A DNA stretch of 64,000 nt from CAG-698 sp964385755 (GCA_964385755.1 CAYLPZ010000009.1:1-64000); one strand, 5' to 3'; shown: positions 27,295-36,066, counted from the first letter of the stretch. Numbers and translations: made by a program. Notes: a model not told the origin generated them from the sequence alone.

Positions 27295-28401
27295 ATGAAA
27301 GTTATTATTATTGGAGGAGGGGCATCAGGTGTCTTTTGTGCGCTAAACATAAAGGCAAACAACCCTAAAGTAGATGTTATCATTTTAGAACAAAATGAAA
27401 GAATCTTAAAGAAAATACTCAAAACAGGAAATGGAAGATGTAATATTTACAATAAAAATCCAAGAAAAGAGTTTTATACAGATTATTCTTTATTAGAAGG
27501 AAGATGTCTTGATTTACAAGATATATTTAAAAAATTTAATATTCTTGTAAAAGAGGAAAGAGAAGGAAGAATGTATCCATACTCTGAGTCTTCTGCATGT
27601 TTAGTTACTAATCTATTAGATGCTATTAGTAGATTAGGTATTGTTTGTAAAACTTTAGAAAAAGTTATATCAGTTAAATGCAATAATGGTAATATAATTG
27701 TAACAACTAATGAAAATAATTACTCTTGTGATTATCTAGTGTTTGCATGTGGCTCAAATAGTCAAGAGACAACAAATGGCTATGAACTTGTATCAAGTTT
27801 AGGACACAAAGTAACTACACTTTCTCCTGCGCTTGTAGCTATGGATACCTTAGAAGAAACAGTAAGTTTAAAAGGTATTAGAGTAAAAGCAAAAGGAAGT
27901 GTAAATGGTTTTACAAAAACTGGTGAACTTTTATTTAAAGAACATGGAATATCAGGAATTTTAACGATGGACTTATCGCTTTTTACAAACATAGGTGATG
28001 TAGTTAGTTTTGATTTAATGCCTGATTATTCTTGTAAAGAAATTGAGGAAATGACCTCTTGTTTAAAAAGTGCTTTTCCTAAGATGTTATTTTTAGAGAT
28101 CGACAGAAGAGCCAAGAGACAAAATTGTAAGTATTCACAAATTATTAAGAATTTTACTTTTACGATTAGTAGAAAAAAAGGATTTAACGAATCACAAATT
28201 ACCAAAGGTGGAGTGGTTTTAGATGAAGTTAATGTAGATTTTTCTAGCAAGAAGAAAGGTAATATTTATATAATTGGTGAATTACTTGATGTTAGTGGTA
28301 CATGTGGAGGATACAATTTGTACTTTGCATGGTTAAGTGGGTATTACTCAGCAATGAGTATTGTAGAAAAACTAATTGTAGAAAAACTAAAAGAAAATTA
28401 A
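27295..28401 (+). CDS. HI0933/BaiN-like FAD-dependent oxidoreductase
   Basis: The 368-residue protein starts with an FAD Rossmann motif (I-I-G-G-G-A-S-G, residues 5-12), then K-K-I-L-K-T-G-N-G-R-C-N-I, the family hallmark, and ends with G-E-L-L-D-V-S-G-T-C-G-G-Y-N-L-Y-F-A-W, the second FAD block. The family (HI0933, YtfP/YhiN) contains flavoproteins of mostly unknown substrate; BaiN members act on bile-acid intermediates, but this cannot be inferred here. It is about 30 residues shorter than usual. AAGGAG lies 7 bases before the ATG. Confidence 0.9.
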   Translation: MKVIIIGGGASGVFCALNIKANNPKVDVIILEQNERILKKILKTGNGRCNIYNKNPRKEFYTDYSLLEGRCLDLQDIFKKFNILVKEEREGRMYPYSESSACLVTNLLDAISRLGIVCKTLEKVISVKCNNGNIIVTTNENNYSCDYLVFACGSNSQETTNGYELVSSLGHKVTTLSPALVAMDTLEETVSLKGIRVKAKGSVNGFTKTGELLFKEHGISGILTMDLSLFTNIGDVVSFDLMPDYSCKEIEEMTSCLKSAFPKMLFLEIDRRAKRQNCKYSQIIKNFTFTISRKKGFNESQITKGGVVLDEVNVDFSSKKKGNIYIIGELLDVSGTCGGYNLYFAWLSGYYSAMSIVEKLIVEKLKEN

Positions 28402-28408
28402 AGTTTAA

Positions 28409-28490
28409 ATGGGAGCTTTTTAAAGGCTGAGAGGTTAGTGTAACTAACGACCATCGAACCTGATCTAGGTAATGCTAGCGTAGGAAAATA
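28409..28490 (+). ncRNA. TPP riboswitch (THI element)
   Basis: All conserved pieces are in order: GGGAGC (28411-28416), GGCTGAGAG (28425-28433), the P3 hairpin arms GTTAGT / ACTAAC, CGAACCTGATCTAGGTAATG (28455-28474) and CTAGCGTAGGAA. It binds thiamine pyrophosphate and precedes thiT. No T-run hairpin follows before the start codon; instead CCAAA (28522-28526) can pair with TTTGG (28534-28538), covering the first bases of the GGAGG ribosome site, so control is probably at translation. Confidence 0.95.
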
Positions 28491-28547
28491 TAACTAAGAA
28501 ATATTTTTATATGTTTGCATTCCAAAAAAATTATTTGGAGGCTTAAA

Positions 28548-29153
28548 ATGGAAAAAAAATTATTACAAAAAACACAAATTTTTAACATTACTTTTACAGC
28601 AATGATGATTGCTTTGTCAGTTGTCTTTGAGTACATCAGTAAGGCTATACCTTTCTTAGAAATGCCAAACGGAGGAAGTATATCACTTGCAATGCTACCA
28701 ATTGCTATTGCGGCTGTAACTTGTGGATGGCAATATGGATTAGCATGTGGTGCACTTTATGGACTTCTTAACTGTTTTGTAATAGATGGTTATGGATTTA
28801 ATTTAGCATCATTTATTTTAGATTATATAATAGCATTCTCAGGAATAGCTGTTATAGCTGTATTTAACAAACAAATTAAAGAAGGAAAGAAATTATATTT
28901 TGTCTTAGGATTTGTAATTGGTTTAGTAATCCGTCTAATAGCGAGTGGATTTAGTGGTGTAATTAATGCTGGTATTTGGGGATATCATGAAAAATTCTTA
29001 GAAGGTATATTTGGTGCCGGAAAAGGATCAATTGGTTATTTATATCTATATTCATTTGTTATTTATAACTTACCTTACATTGCTGCAAGTGGTGCTGCAT
29101 GTATCTTAATTGGTGTTTTTTCATATAAGAAAATATTAGACTTTAAAAAATAA
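28548..29153 (+). CDS. thiT: Thiamine ECF transporter S component ThiT
   Basis: The 201-residue protein has about six membrane helices. The thiamine-binding region carries C-G-W-Q-Y-G-L-A-C-G-A-L-Y-G-L-L-N near residue 65, and I-L-D-Y-I-I-A-F-S follows. It should bind thiamine in the membrane and work with the shared EcfA/EcfA'/EcfT module, which is not in this window. The ATG at 28548 follows GGAGG. The TPP riboswitch directly upstream supports the substrate. Confidence 0.94.
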   Translation: MEKKLLQKTQIFNITFTAMMIALSVVFEYISKAIPFLEMPNGGSISLAMLPIAIAAVTCGWQYGLACGALYGLLNCFVIDGYGFNLASFILDYIIAFSGIAVIAVFNKQIKEGKKLYFVLGFVIGLVIRLIASGFSGVINAGIWGYHEKFLEGIFGAGKGSIGYLYLYSFVIYNLPYIAASGAACILIGVFSYKKILDFKK

Positions 29154-29194
29154 ACAAATCTAATTAATATTGACATCAAAACTTAATATATATG

Positions 29195-29223
29195 TTGTTA
29201 AAAATGGAAAAAAAGTGTATAAT
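29195..29223 (+). promoter_or_regulatory. Promoter of pgsA-recA
   Basis: TTGTTA (29195-29200), 17 bases, TATAAT (29218-29223), 36 bases before the pgsA start. Confidence 0.65.
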
Positions 29224-29259
29224 TATATTAGAATGCTTATTAATGAAAATGGAGGAATT

Positions 29260-29853
29260 ATGAATTTACCTAACAAACTAACTATAGCAAGAATGTGTGC
29301 TATTCCTCTTGTGATTATTGTATCTTTAATCAAACCATTACAAACTGTTTTTAACAATTTTAATTTACAATTCTTAATACTTTTAGTTGTATTTGTTTTA
29401 GCTTCAATTACTGATTTTCTAGATGGACATATTGCAAGAAAAAATAACATTGTAACAAACTTTGGAAAGTTTATGGATCCATTAGCTGATAAATTGCTTG
29501 TTATGTCGACATTGATTATACTTTTAGAACTAGGTAATTTCAGTGCTTTTGGTGTTTCTTTTGGGTTTGTTATAATAATAATCCTTGCTAGAGAACTTGC
29601 CATTACTGGCTTACGAACATTAGCAGCTGATAATGGTGTTGTTATTGCCGCAAGTAAGCTAGGTAAGATAAAAACCGTATCACAAATGATAATGATTATT
29701 TATATCTTAGGAGTTAATATATTTAATGTTTCTGTAGATAATCTAATTAATAATATCATAATAACTATTTTAGTTACATTTGCAACTCTTATGACTTTAG
29801 TATCTGGTATTGATTATTTTGTTAAAAATAAGGGTGTATTAAAAGAACATTAG
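29260..29853 (+). CDS. pgsA: CDP-diacylglycerol-glycerol-3-phosphate 3-phosphatidyltransferase
   Basis: The 197-residue membrane enzyme has the CDP-alcohol phosphotransferase motif D-F-L-D-G-H-I-A-R then G-K-F-M-D-P-L-A-D-K near residues 52-78, and N-L-P-N-K-L-T-I-A-R at the N-terminus as in PgsA. It makes phosphatidylglycerol phosphate. The ATG at 29260 follows GGAGG at 29251; an upstream in-frame extension is not supported. recA begins 17 bases later, as in Bacillus but without cinA between. Confidence 0.95.
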   Translation: MNLPNKLTIARMCAIPLVIIVSLIKPLQTVFNNFNLQFLILLVVFVLASITDFLDGHIARKNNIVTNFGKFMDPLADKLLVMSTLIILLELGNFSAFGVSFGFVIIIILARELAITGLRTLAADNGVVIAASKLGKIKTVSQMIMIIYILGVNIFNVSVDNLINNIIITILVTFATLMTLVSGIDYFVKNKGVLKEH

Positions 29854-29870
29854 GAAAGGAATAACTATTT

Positions 29871-30857
29871 ATGTCTGTTGAAAATAATAAAGCTTTAGAA
29901 GATGCATTTAAGCAGATTGAAAAACAATTTGGAAAAGGCTCTATTATGCGCCTTGGAGATAAAGTAACAGAAACTTTTGACGTTATCCCAAGTGGTTCAA
30001 TTTCTCTTGATATGTCCCTTGGTGTAGGTGGATATCCAAAAGGAAGAATCATTGAAATATATGGTCCAGAAAGTAGTGGTAAAACTACTTTCGCACTACA
30101 TGCGATTGCGGAAGCACAAAAACAAGGTGGTATTGCTGCATTTATTGATGCAGAGCATGCCCTAGACCCTAGATATGCTCATGCCCTTGGCGTAGATGTC
30201 GATAACTTATTAGTTTCACAACCTGACACTGGTGAACAAGCATTAGAGATTGCTGATAGATTAATTTCTAGTGGTGCAATAGCTATTATTGTAGTTGACT
30301 CTGTTGCCGCATTAGTGCCAAAAGTTGAAATAGATGGCGATATGGGTGATAGTCACATTGGTATCCAAGCTCGTTTAATGTCACAAGCAATGAGAAAATT
30401 AAGTGGTATTATCAGTAAAAGTAATACAGTTGCTATTTTCATTAATCAAATTCGTGAAAAAGTTGGTGTTATGTTTGGAAGCCCAGAGACTACTTCTGGT
30501 GGTAGAGCACTAAAATTCTATTCAACTATTAGATTAGATATAAGAAGAGTTGAACAAATTAAACAAGGTGATCAAGTGATTGGAAGCACTACAAGAATTA
30601 AAGTAGTGAAGAATAAAGTGGCTCCACCATTTAAGTCTTGTGACATTGATTTAATCTTTGGTAAAGGTGTTTCTAAAGAAGCAGAAATAATTGATTTAGG
30701 CGTTAAATATGAAATAATTGATAAGAGCGGATCATGGTTTGCCTATAATGGAGAAAAACTTGGACAAGGACGCGAAAATGTTAAAGAATATTTAAGAGAA
30801 AATCCAAATCTTTCTGAAGAAATATTACAAAAAATCAAAGATAAATACTTTGCATAA
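29871..30857 (+). CDS. recA: Recombinase RecA
   Basis: The 328-residue protein is typical: K-Q-F-G-K-G-S-I-M-R-L-G at the N-terminus, Walker A G-P-E-S-S-G-K-T-T at about 65-73, the L1 loop region with M-G-D-S-H-I-G-x-Q-A-R-L-M-S, F-I-N-Q-I-R-E-K-V-G-V-M-F-G, and L2 with S-P-E-T-T-S-G-G-R-A-L. The acidic C-terminal tail is short. It is transcribed with pgsA and ends at a strong terminator. No LexA-type operator was recognised upstream. Confidence 0.98.
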   Translation: MSVENNKALEDAFKQIEKQFGKGSIMRLGDKVTETFDVIPSGSISLDMSLGVGGYPKGRIIEIYGPESSGKTTFALHAIAEAQKQGGIAAFIDAEHALDPRYAHALGVDVDNLLVSQPDTGEQALEIADRLISSGAIAIIVVDSVAALVPKVEIDGDMGDSHIGIQARLMSQAMRKLSGIISKSNTVAIFINQIREKVGVMFGSPETTSGGRALKFYSTIRLDIRRVEQIKQGDQVIGSTTRIKVVKNKVAPPFKSCDIDLIFGKGVSKEAEIIDLGVKYEIIDKSGSWFAYNGEKLGQGRENVKEYLRENPNLSEEILQKIKDKYFA

Positions 30858-30865
30858 AAGAATAT

Positions 30866-30897
30866 ACCCAGCATACTTTTGGTATGTTGGGTTTTTA
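30866..30897 (+). terminator. Terminator after recA
   Basis: ACCCAGCATAC (30866-30876), a 5-base loop, GTATGTTGGGT (30882-30892), then TTTT. Confidence 0.92.
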
Positions 30898-30946
30898 TAT
30901 TTAATAAATTAAATAGAATAAGCTAATCTTGATAATTACAAAATAA

Positions 30947-31273
30947 TTTGTTAAACAGAAGTTTACTTATGATAAAAATGAATTAGAAGATTTTGATTAT
31001 GAGTTGTCAAGTGACAAGACAGGTTATATAATAACAAAATATCATGGCTTAAAAGAGAAAGTAATAGTACCTGAAAAATATCAAGGAAAACCTATAATGA
31101 AAATAGGTGAAAGTGCATTTTCTGGTTGTATGATAAATAGTATTACCATTCCAAGTAACGTTACAAAAATAATATTCTACACAGGAACAGAGGATATGTG
31201 GAATAATGTATCAATTTGTAATGGAAATAGTATATTAAATAATGCTTCAACAATTTTTAATTACAATTTATAA
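30947..31273 (+). pseudogene. Remnant of a BspA-type leucine-rich-repeat surface gene
   Basis: An open frame without a credible start reads like an LRR_5 protein: G-Y-I-I-T-K-Y, V-I-V-P-E-K-Y-Q-G-K-P, I-G-E-S-A-F-S-G-C, I-N-S-I-T-I-P-S-N-V-T-K-I. It then jumps directly to the closing module typical of these proteins (Y-T-G-T-E-D-M-W-N-N). The central repeats expected between are missing and there is no signal peptide. Only TTG 31004 could start it. It looks like a deletion product. BspA-type proteins are cell-surface adhesins. Confidence 0.65.
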
Positions 31274-31399
31274 ATCTAAATTATAAAATTCTTGACAAAA
31301 AATAATTAAATATTTTGTAAAAAAAGAAAATTTTATAATTAAAATATTTTACAAGTTGAGCTATTTTGTATATTAAAATTATTACATATTTTTTATTAA

Positions 31400-31428
31400 T
31401 TGACTAAAAACACGAAAAGTGATATAAT
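31400..31428 (+). promoter_or_regulatory. Promoter of rny
   Basis: TTGACT (31400-31405), 17 bases, TATAAT (31423-31428) preceded by TGA (extended -10). The 217-base stretch 31274-31490 holds this promoter and the rny leader. Confidence 0.88.
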
Positions 31429-31436
31429 AATTAAGG

Positions 31437-31458
31437 TTTATGAGATGATAATCATAAA
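31437..31458 (+). promoter_or_regulatory. Hairpin at the 5' end of the rny message
   Basis: TTTATGA (31437-31443) pairs with TCATAAA (31452-31458) around an 8-base loop, within a few bases of the predicted transcription start. Confidence 0.45.
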
Positions 31459-31490
31459 TTTGAAGCTATTAATTTAGAGTGGAGGACTAT

Positions 31491-33098
31491 ATGACATTAT
31501 TGTTTTTGTTAGAAGTAGAAATTTTTGTCCTTATTCTTGGTTTAATAGTTTGTTTATTTATCGGTTTTTCTGTTGGATTTTTTGTAATTAAAATGATTTT
31601 TAAGAAATCTAATAAAGATGCTAATAAAATAATTGAAGATGCGAAAAAAACTGCAGAGGATAATCGAAAGAAAGTTGTTTTAGAAACAAAACAAGAAATC
31701 TATAACTTAAAACAAGAGAGTGAAAAAGAGTTAAAACAAATGAAAATTGAAGCTGAGCGTGAAGTAAAAGAACGCAAAAAATCAGCAAATGAACTCGAAC
31801 AAAAATTATCACAACGCGAAGAGCGTTTAGATAATCGTAGTAACAATCTTGATAAACGTGAAGAAGGATTGAATTTAAAAGAACAAAAAGTTGAATCATT
31901 TAAACTTCAACTTGAAAAGCAACAAATAAAGGTAAACGAATTAATTGAAGAACAGAATAAGAAGTTAATCGAGATTTCTGGCTTAAAAGTCGAAGAAGCT
32001 AAGGGAATTATTTTAAATCGTATTGAAGAAGAAATGGAAAGTGAAATTGCAACAATCATTAAAGAATCAGAAGATAAAGCTAAGGCAGAATCTTCTAAGA
32101 AAGCACAATTATTATTAGCTAATGCAATCCAACAATATGCTAATGATGTAGTTGGCGAAAAAACTGTATCTGTTGTTCCACTTCCAAATGATGAAATGAA
32201 AGGACGTATTATTGGCCGTGAAGGACGTAATATACGTTCTATTGAAGCTTCAACAGGTGTTGATTTAATTATTGATGATACTCCAGAAGCAGTTGTTATT
32301 TCATGTTTTGATCCAATTAGACGTGAAATAGCTAGAAGAACATTAGAAGTTTTAATTAGTGACGGACGTATTCAACCATCTCGTATTGAGGACTTAGTAA
32401 CAAAATTTAAAAAAGAATTAGATACTGAGCTTAGAGAGACTGGTGAAAAAGTTGTCTATGAGGTTGGTGTAGGAAAAATGCACCCTGAAATGATTAAACT
32501 TATTGGTAGATTGAAATATCGTACAAGTTATGGACAAAATGCCTTAGATCACTCACGTGAAGTGGCATTCTTAACAGGCAAACTTGCAGCTGAACTTGGT
32601 TTGAATGAAACAATTGCACGTCGTGCAGGTTTATTACATGACATTGGTAAAGCAGCTGATTCTGAAATGGAAGGAAGCCATGTTGATATCGGTGTTGAAT
32701 TAGCAACTAGATATCATGAAAATGCAACCGTAATTAATGCTATAGCTTCTCATCATGGTGATAAAGAACCTACGACATTGATTTCAAATCTTGTTGCAGC
32801 AGCTGATACGCTTTCTGCTGCAAGACCTGGTGCTAGAAGTGAATCAATCGAAAATTATATTAAGAGATTAACACAACTTGAGGAAATATGTAACGAATTC
32901 AAAGGTGTTGATAAATCTTATGCACTTCAAGCTGGACGTGAAATTCGTGTTATTGTTAAGCCAAATGAAGTAGATGATAATTTAGCTTCTAAACTTGCTC
33001 GTGATATTCGTCAAAAGATTGAAGCTACAATGACATATCCTGGTGTTATCAAAGTAACTGTAATTCGTGAAACAAGAGTTCAGGAAACTGCTAAATAA
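31491..33098 (+). CDS. rny: Ribonuclease Y
   Basis: The 535-residue protein has an N-terminal membrane helix (about 8-33), a long charged coiled coil to about 200, a KH domain (G-R-I-I-G-R-E-G-R-N-I-R near 237), and an HD domain (L-D-H-S-R-E-V, then L-L-H-D-I-G-K near 380). RNase Y is the main decay-initiating endonuclease in Bacilli, held at the membrane. ATG 31491 follows GGAGG; GTG 31479 precedes that site and is rejected. ymdB follows, as in Bacillus. Confidence 0.97.
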   Translation: MTLLFLLEVEIFVLILGLIVCLFIGFSVGFFVIKMIFKKSNKDANKIIEDAKKTAEDNRKKVVLETKQEIYNLKQESEKELKQMKIEAEREVKERKKSANELEQKLSQREERLDNRSNNLDKREEGLNLKEQKVESFKLQLEKQQIKVNELIEEQNKKLIEISGLKVEEAKGIILNRIEEEMESEIATIIKESEDKAKAESSKKAQLLLANAIQQYANDVVGEKTVSVVPLPNDEMKGRIIGREGRNIRSIEASTGVDLIIDDTPEAVVISCFDPIRREIARRTLEVLISDGRIQPSRIEDLVTKFKKELDTELRETGEKVVYEVGVGKMHPEMIKLIGRLKYRTSYGQNALDHSREVAFLTGKLAAELGLNETIARRAGLLHDIGKAADSEMEGSHVDIGVELATRYHENATVINAIASHHGDKEPTTLISNLVAAADTLSAARPGARSESIENYIKRLTQLEEICNEFKGVDKSYALQAGREIRVIVKPNEVDDNLASKLARDIRQKIEATMTYPGVIKVTVIRETRVQETAK

Positions 33099-33107
33099 AA
33101 TAATTAA

Positions 33108-33138
33108 ATGGTTTCTATTTAACTAGAAACCATTTTTA
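33108..33138 (+). terminator. Terminator between rny and ymdB
   Basis: ATGGTTTCTA (33108-33117), a 6-base loop, TAGAAACCAT (33124-33133), then TTTT. The short T-run may allow read-through into ymdB. Confidence 0.75.
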
Positions 33139-33154
33139 TAAAGAAGGTGACCAA

Positions 33155-33931
33155 ATGAAAATACTATTTGTTGGTGATGTTTTCTCAAAACTTGGAAGAA
33201 AAGCTCTAGAAACAAACATAAGAAGAATAAGAGAAAATGAAAAAATAAATTTTGTAATTGTTAATGGGGAAAATATTAGTCATGGAAAAGGGATGAATGA
33301 AGGACATTATCAGTGGCTTTTGAGTTTAGGTGTAAATGTTATTACTCTTGGTAATCATTCATTTAATCAAAAATCTATATATAACATTATAGATGACGCA
33401 AAATGTATTGTAAGACCATATAATTATACTAAGGAGGAACCAGGTGTTGGTTACGTTACTGTAAACTATAATGGAATTAAAATAACAGTTATGCAAATGA
33501 TGGGTACTGTGTTTATGGCTGATGAATGCACAAATCCTTTCACTAAGACTAAACAATTATTAGAAGAAATAAAATCTGACATTATAATTTGTGATTTTCA
33601 TGCGGAATCAACAAGTGAGAAAATTGCTTTTGGTTTTGCTTTTGATGGTAAGTTGACTGCTGTTCTTGGAACTCACACTCATGTTCAAACTTCTGATGAG
33701 AGAATATTACAAAATGGAACTGCTTATATTACTGATGTAGGAATGACAGGACCTATTGATAGTGTAATAGGTGTAAAAAAAGAAATTATAGTGGATAGAT
33801 ATTTAAACGATGGAAAACAAAGGTTTGAACCTGAAGATAGCGGTTTAACACAATTTAATGCTGTAATCATTGACATAAATGAAATAACGCACAAAGCGAC
33901 AAAAATTGAGCGAATCCATATCGTAGAATAG
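33155..33931 (+). CDS. ymdB: YmdB-family metallophosphoesterase
   Basis: The 258-residue protein matches the TIGR00282 family: F-V-G-D-V-F at the N-terminus, N-G-E-N, L-G-N-H-S-F, D-F-H-A-E-S-T-S-E-K, G-T-H-T-H-V-Q-T-S-D-E and D-V-G-M-T-G-P, which together build the di-metal centre. Bacillus YmdB hydrolyses cyclic nucleotides in vitro and affects biofilm and motility decisions. AAGGTGA is 6 bases before the start. The rny-ymdB-spoVS order is conserved in Bacilli. Confidence 0.95.
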   Translation: MKILFVGDVFSKLGRKALETNIRRIRENEKINFVIVNGENISHGKGMNEGHYQWLLSLGVNVITLGNHSFNQKSIYNIIDDAKCIVRPYNYTKEEPGVGYVTVNYNGIKITVMQMMGTVFMADECTNPFTKTKQLLEEIKSDIIICDFHAESTSEKIAFGFAFDGKLTAVLGTHTHVQTSDERILQNGTAYITDVGMTGPIDSVIGVKKEIIVDRYLNDGKQRFEPEDSGLTQFNAVIIDINEITHKATKIERIHIVE

Positions 33932-34031
33932 AATATGAAAATGAGTTCTTATAATTAAAGTTTCTCATATAATTTAATGAAACTTAATTAAAAAAGTTTT
34001 CATTTTCTAATATGATATAGGAGGAAAAGAA

Positions 34032-34292
34032 ATGGACATTTTAAAAGTATCATCAAAATCAAAGCCAAATTCTGTTGCTGGAGCATTAGCTAATGCTTTC
34101 AAGTTTCAAAGAACTGTTGAAATTCAGGCAATTGGTGCCGGTGCACTAAATCAAGCAATCAAAGCAATCGCAATCGCTCGAGGATATGTTGCTCCTACTG
34201 GTAAGGACTTAGTTTGCATTCCTGCTTTTTCTGATATTGAAATTGAAGGTGAGGAACGTACCGCAATTAAATTGATTATTGAAGAAAGGTAA
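34032..34292 (+). CDS. spoVS: Stage V sporulation protein S
   Basis: The 86-residue protein is nearly identical in layout to SpoVS: L-K-V-S-S-K-S-x-P-N-S-V-A-G-A-L-A, then I-G-A-G-A-L-N-Q-A-I-K-A-I-A-I-A-R-G and the short I-P-A-F strand. SpoVS is an Alba-related small protein needed for coat assembly and septation timing in Bacillus. The upstream 100 bases are AT-rich, with AAGTTTC/GAAACTT arms (33958-33964, 33979-33985). AGGAGG lies 8 bases from the ATG. It ends at a strong terminator. Confidence 0.96.
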   Translation: MDILKVSSKSKPNSVAGALANAFKFQRTVEIQAIGAGALNQAIKAIAIARGYVAPTGKDLVCIPAFSDIEIEGEERTAIKLIIEER

Positions 34293-34310
34293 AGTATATT
34301 AAAAATAAAA

Positions 34311-34358
34311 AAAGGTGTCCTGAAGGTAATAGGAGTTAATACCTCAGGGCACTTTTGT
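34311..34358 (+). terminator. Terminator after spoVS
   Basis: A long stem in which AAGGTGTCCTG and AGGTA pair with TACCT and CAGGGCACTT, one base bulged, followed by TTTTG. The stretch 34359-34489 is AT-rich with no other feature I recognise apart from possible weak -10 boxes. Confidence 0.85.
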
Positions 34359-34489
34359 ATTATTATCTACTACTTGAAAAAAGAAAGCAAATGTATTAAA
34401 ATTATTAAAATAAAAAAGAATAAAATGAAAGATTATCCAAAATGTATAGAAATACATATGATATATTAGAAATATAAATAGGTGATTGT

Positions 34490-35059
34490 ATGAATACTAA
34501 ATTACCAATAATAGAAACTGAAAGATTAATCTTACGGGAAGTAAGTGATAAAGATGTTTTAGATATGTTTGAATATGCTTCACTTCCTGATTTTGGACCT
34601 GTTGCGGGGTGGGAGCCTCATCAAACTATTCAAGATACTAAAGAAGTAATTAGAATATATAAAAATAAACGTATTTATGGTCAACTTGGAGTTTTTGCGG
34701 TAGTACTAAAGGAAAATAATAAAATGATTGGAACTTGTGAGCTCCACAGTTATTATCCACGTTTTAAAGCGGAACTAGGTTACTCAATCAATCCAAATTA
34801 TTGGGGAAATGGCTATGCTGTAGAAGCAAGTAAGGCTATTATCTCTTGGGGATTTGAAAATCTATATTTACGAAGAATTGAATGCCAATGTTACAAAGAA
34901 AATATGAAATCAATTAGAGTTTGTGAAAAACTAAACTTGCGCTATGAAGGCTTAAGAAAAAATGCATATCAATTATATAATGGTAAAATATTTGACTTAG
35001 AGAGCTATGCTCTAACTGATTTAGAATATAAAGAATTAAAGAGATCATATTTATGGTAG
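34490..35059 (+). CDS. GNAT acetyltransferase of the RimJ/RimL type
   Basis: The 189-residue protein starts with E-T-E-R-L-I-L-R-E-V, the usual opening of Acetyltransf_3 members, and has E-L-G-Y-S-I-N-P-N-Y-W-G-N-G-Y-A-V-E-A, the acetyl-CoA pyrophosphate loop, then N-M-K-S-I-R-V-C-E-K-L. Members acetylate ribosomal protein N-termini or small molecules; the substrate cannot be inferred. AGGTGA precedes the ATG. It overlaps the next gene by 7 bases, so the two are coupled. Confidence 0.9.
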   Translation: MNTKLPIIETERLILREVSDKDVLDMFEYASLPDFGPVAGWEPHQTIQDTKEVIRIYKNKRIYGQLGVFAVVLKENNKMIGTCELHSYYPRFKAELGYSINPNYWGNGYAVEASKAIISWGFENLYLRRIECQCYKENMKSIRVCEKLNLRYEGLRKNAYQLYNGKIFDLESYALTDLEYKELKRSYLW

Positions 35060-36057
35060 ATAATATTTCATTTATTAAAAGACATATGAAAAAATATCCA
35101 TTTATTGAAACAATGGATATTTATAAAATGATCTTTCAAAGTATATATAAGGCAGGACATATAATTAATGAAAGAACACTTAAGTATTTAGAATATGAAC
35201 AAAGTAAAATTACTTTAGATAATGCAAAAGAACTTTATGAATATATAAGTAATGATATAGTGAGAGTAAACTTAGAATCCTACTTATCGTTTTATTCTCT
35301 AAGTGATTTATATGCTTTATTTAAATCATCAACTAAACAAATAACAAAAGAAGATGATGATAATTTTACAAAGTTAATAACTTTAGTTAAAAATGCTAAT
35401 ATTGTTGAAAATAAAGTATTAAATAAATTAGAAGTCAAAGCAAAAGAAGAGTTACCTGTGCATAGTAATATGTACAAAAACTATTATGATCCACATTACC
35501 GAATTTGCTTAGCAAGTTTATTATCACTAGATTTAAAATGTAAGAAATTACAAATGTATTTAAGTTTACACAAAAAAGCTACGGTATTTAGTCTTGAAGG
35601 AAGATGTGCATCCGGAAAGACAACAATTTCAAAGATGCTTGAAAATGTAACTGTACTACATTGTGATGATTATTTTACAGAAAATGAGCCACTTGATTTT
35701 ATTAGGTTAAAAGAAGATATTGAAAATATAAAAAAGCTAATGAAAAATAAATCACAAAGTGATGATAATTTGACATATAAATATACTGCTTATGATTGCC
35801 ATAGTAAAAGCTATTATCAAAAGGAAGTAGTAGTAAAAGATTATTTACTTGTTGAAGGAGTATTTTCATATCATCAGAATATAAGAGAATCTATTGATAA
35901 ACTACTTTTTATGGTAGTAACAAAAGATGTTCAAAATGAAAGACTAATGAAAAGAAATAAAGACATGTATGACAAATTTATAAGAGTGTGGATACCACGT
36001 GAAGAACAGTACTATAGTAATAATAAATATATAGAGTACGCAGATGAATTAATATAG
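35053..36057 (+). CDS. Uridine-kinase-like P-loop protein with a conserved N-terminal helical domain
   Basis: The C-terminal half (from about residue 175) is a P-loop kinase related to uridine/phosphoribulokinases: G-R-C-A-S-G-K-T-T near 186, L-H-C-D-D-Y-F near 203, V-E-G-V-F-S-Y-H near 275, and R-N-K-D-M near 300. The N-terminal half (K-K-Y-P-F-I-E-T-M-D-I-Y-K-M-I-F-Q, K-A-G-H-I-I) recalls a helical domain I associate with such kinases in gut Bacillota, of unknown role. A nucleoside or small-alcohol kinase activity is likely. It overlaps the acetyltransferase gene and lies 9 bases before miaB. Confidence 0.7.
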   Translation: MVDNISFIKRHMKKYPFIETMDIYKMIFQSIYKAGHIINERTLKYLEYEQSKITLDNAKELYEYISNDIVRVNLESYLSFYSLSDLYALFKSSTKQITKEDDDNFTKLITLVKNANIVENKVLNKLEVKAKEELPVHSNMYKNYYDPHYRICLASLLSLDLKCKKLQMYLSLHKKATVFSLEGRCASGKTTISKMLENVTVLHCDDYFTENEPLDFIRLKEDIENIKKLMKNKSQSDDNLTYKYTAYDCHSKSYYQKEVVVKDYLLVEGVFSYHQNIRESIDKLLFMVVTKDVQNERLMKRNKDMYDKFIRVWIPREEQYYSNNKYIEYADELI

Positions 36058-36066
36058 GAGAAGAAT

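Noticed and set aside
29170..29194. TTGACA at 29170 as the pgsA -35
   Set aside because: No -10 at proper spacing follows it; the TTGTTA/TATAAT pair downstream fits better.
34741..34770. CGG or AGG codon reassignment, reported in some uncultured Bacilli
   Set aside because: CGG in the acetyltransferase (L-I-L-R-E) and AGG in UvrB fall at positions where arginine is expected.
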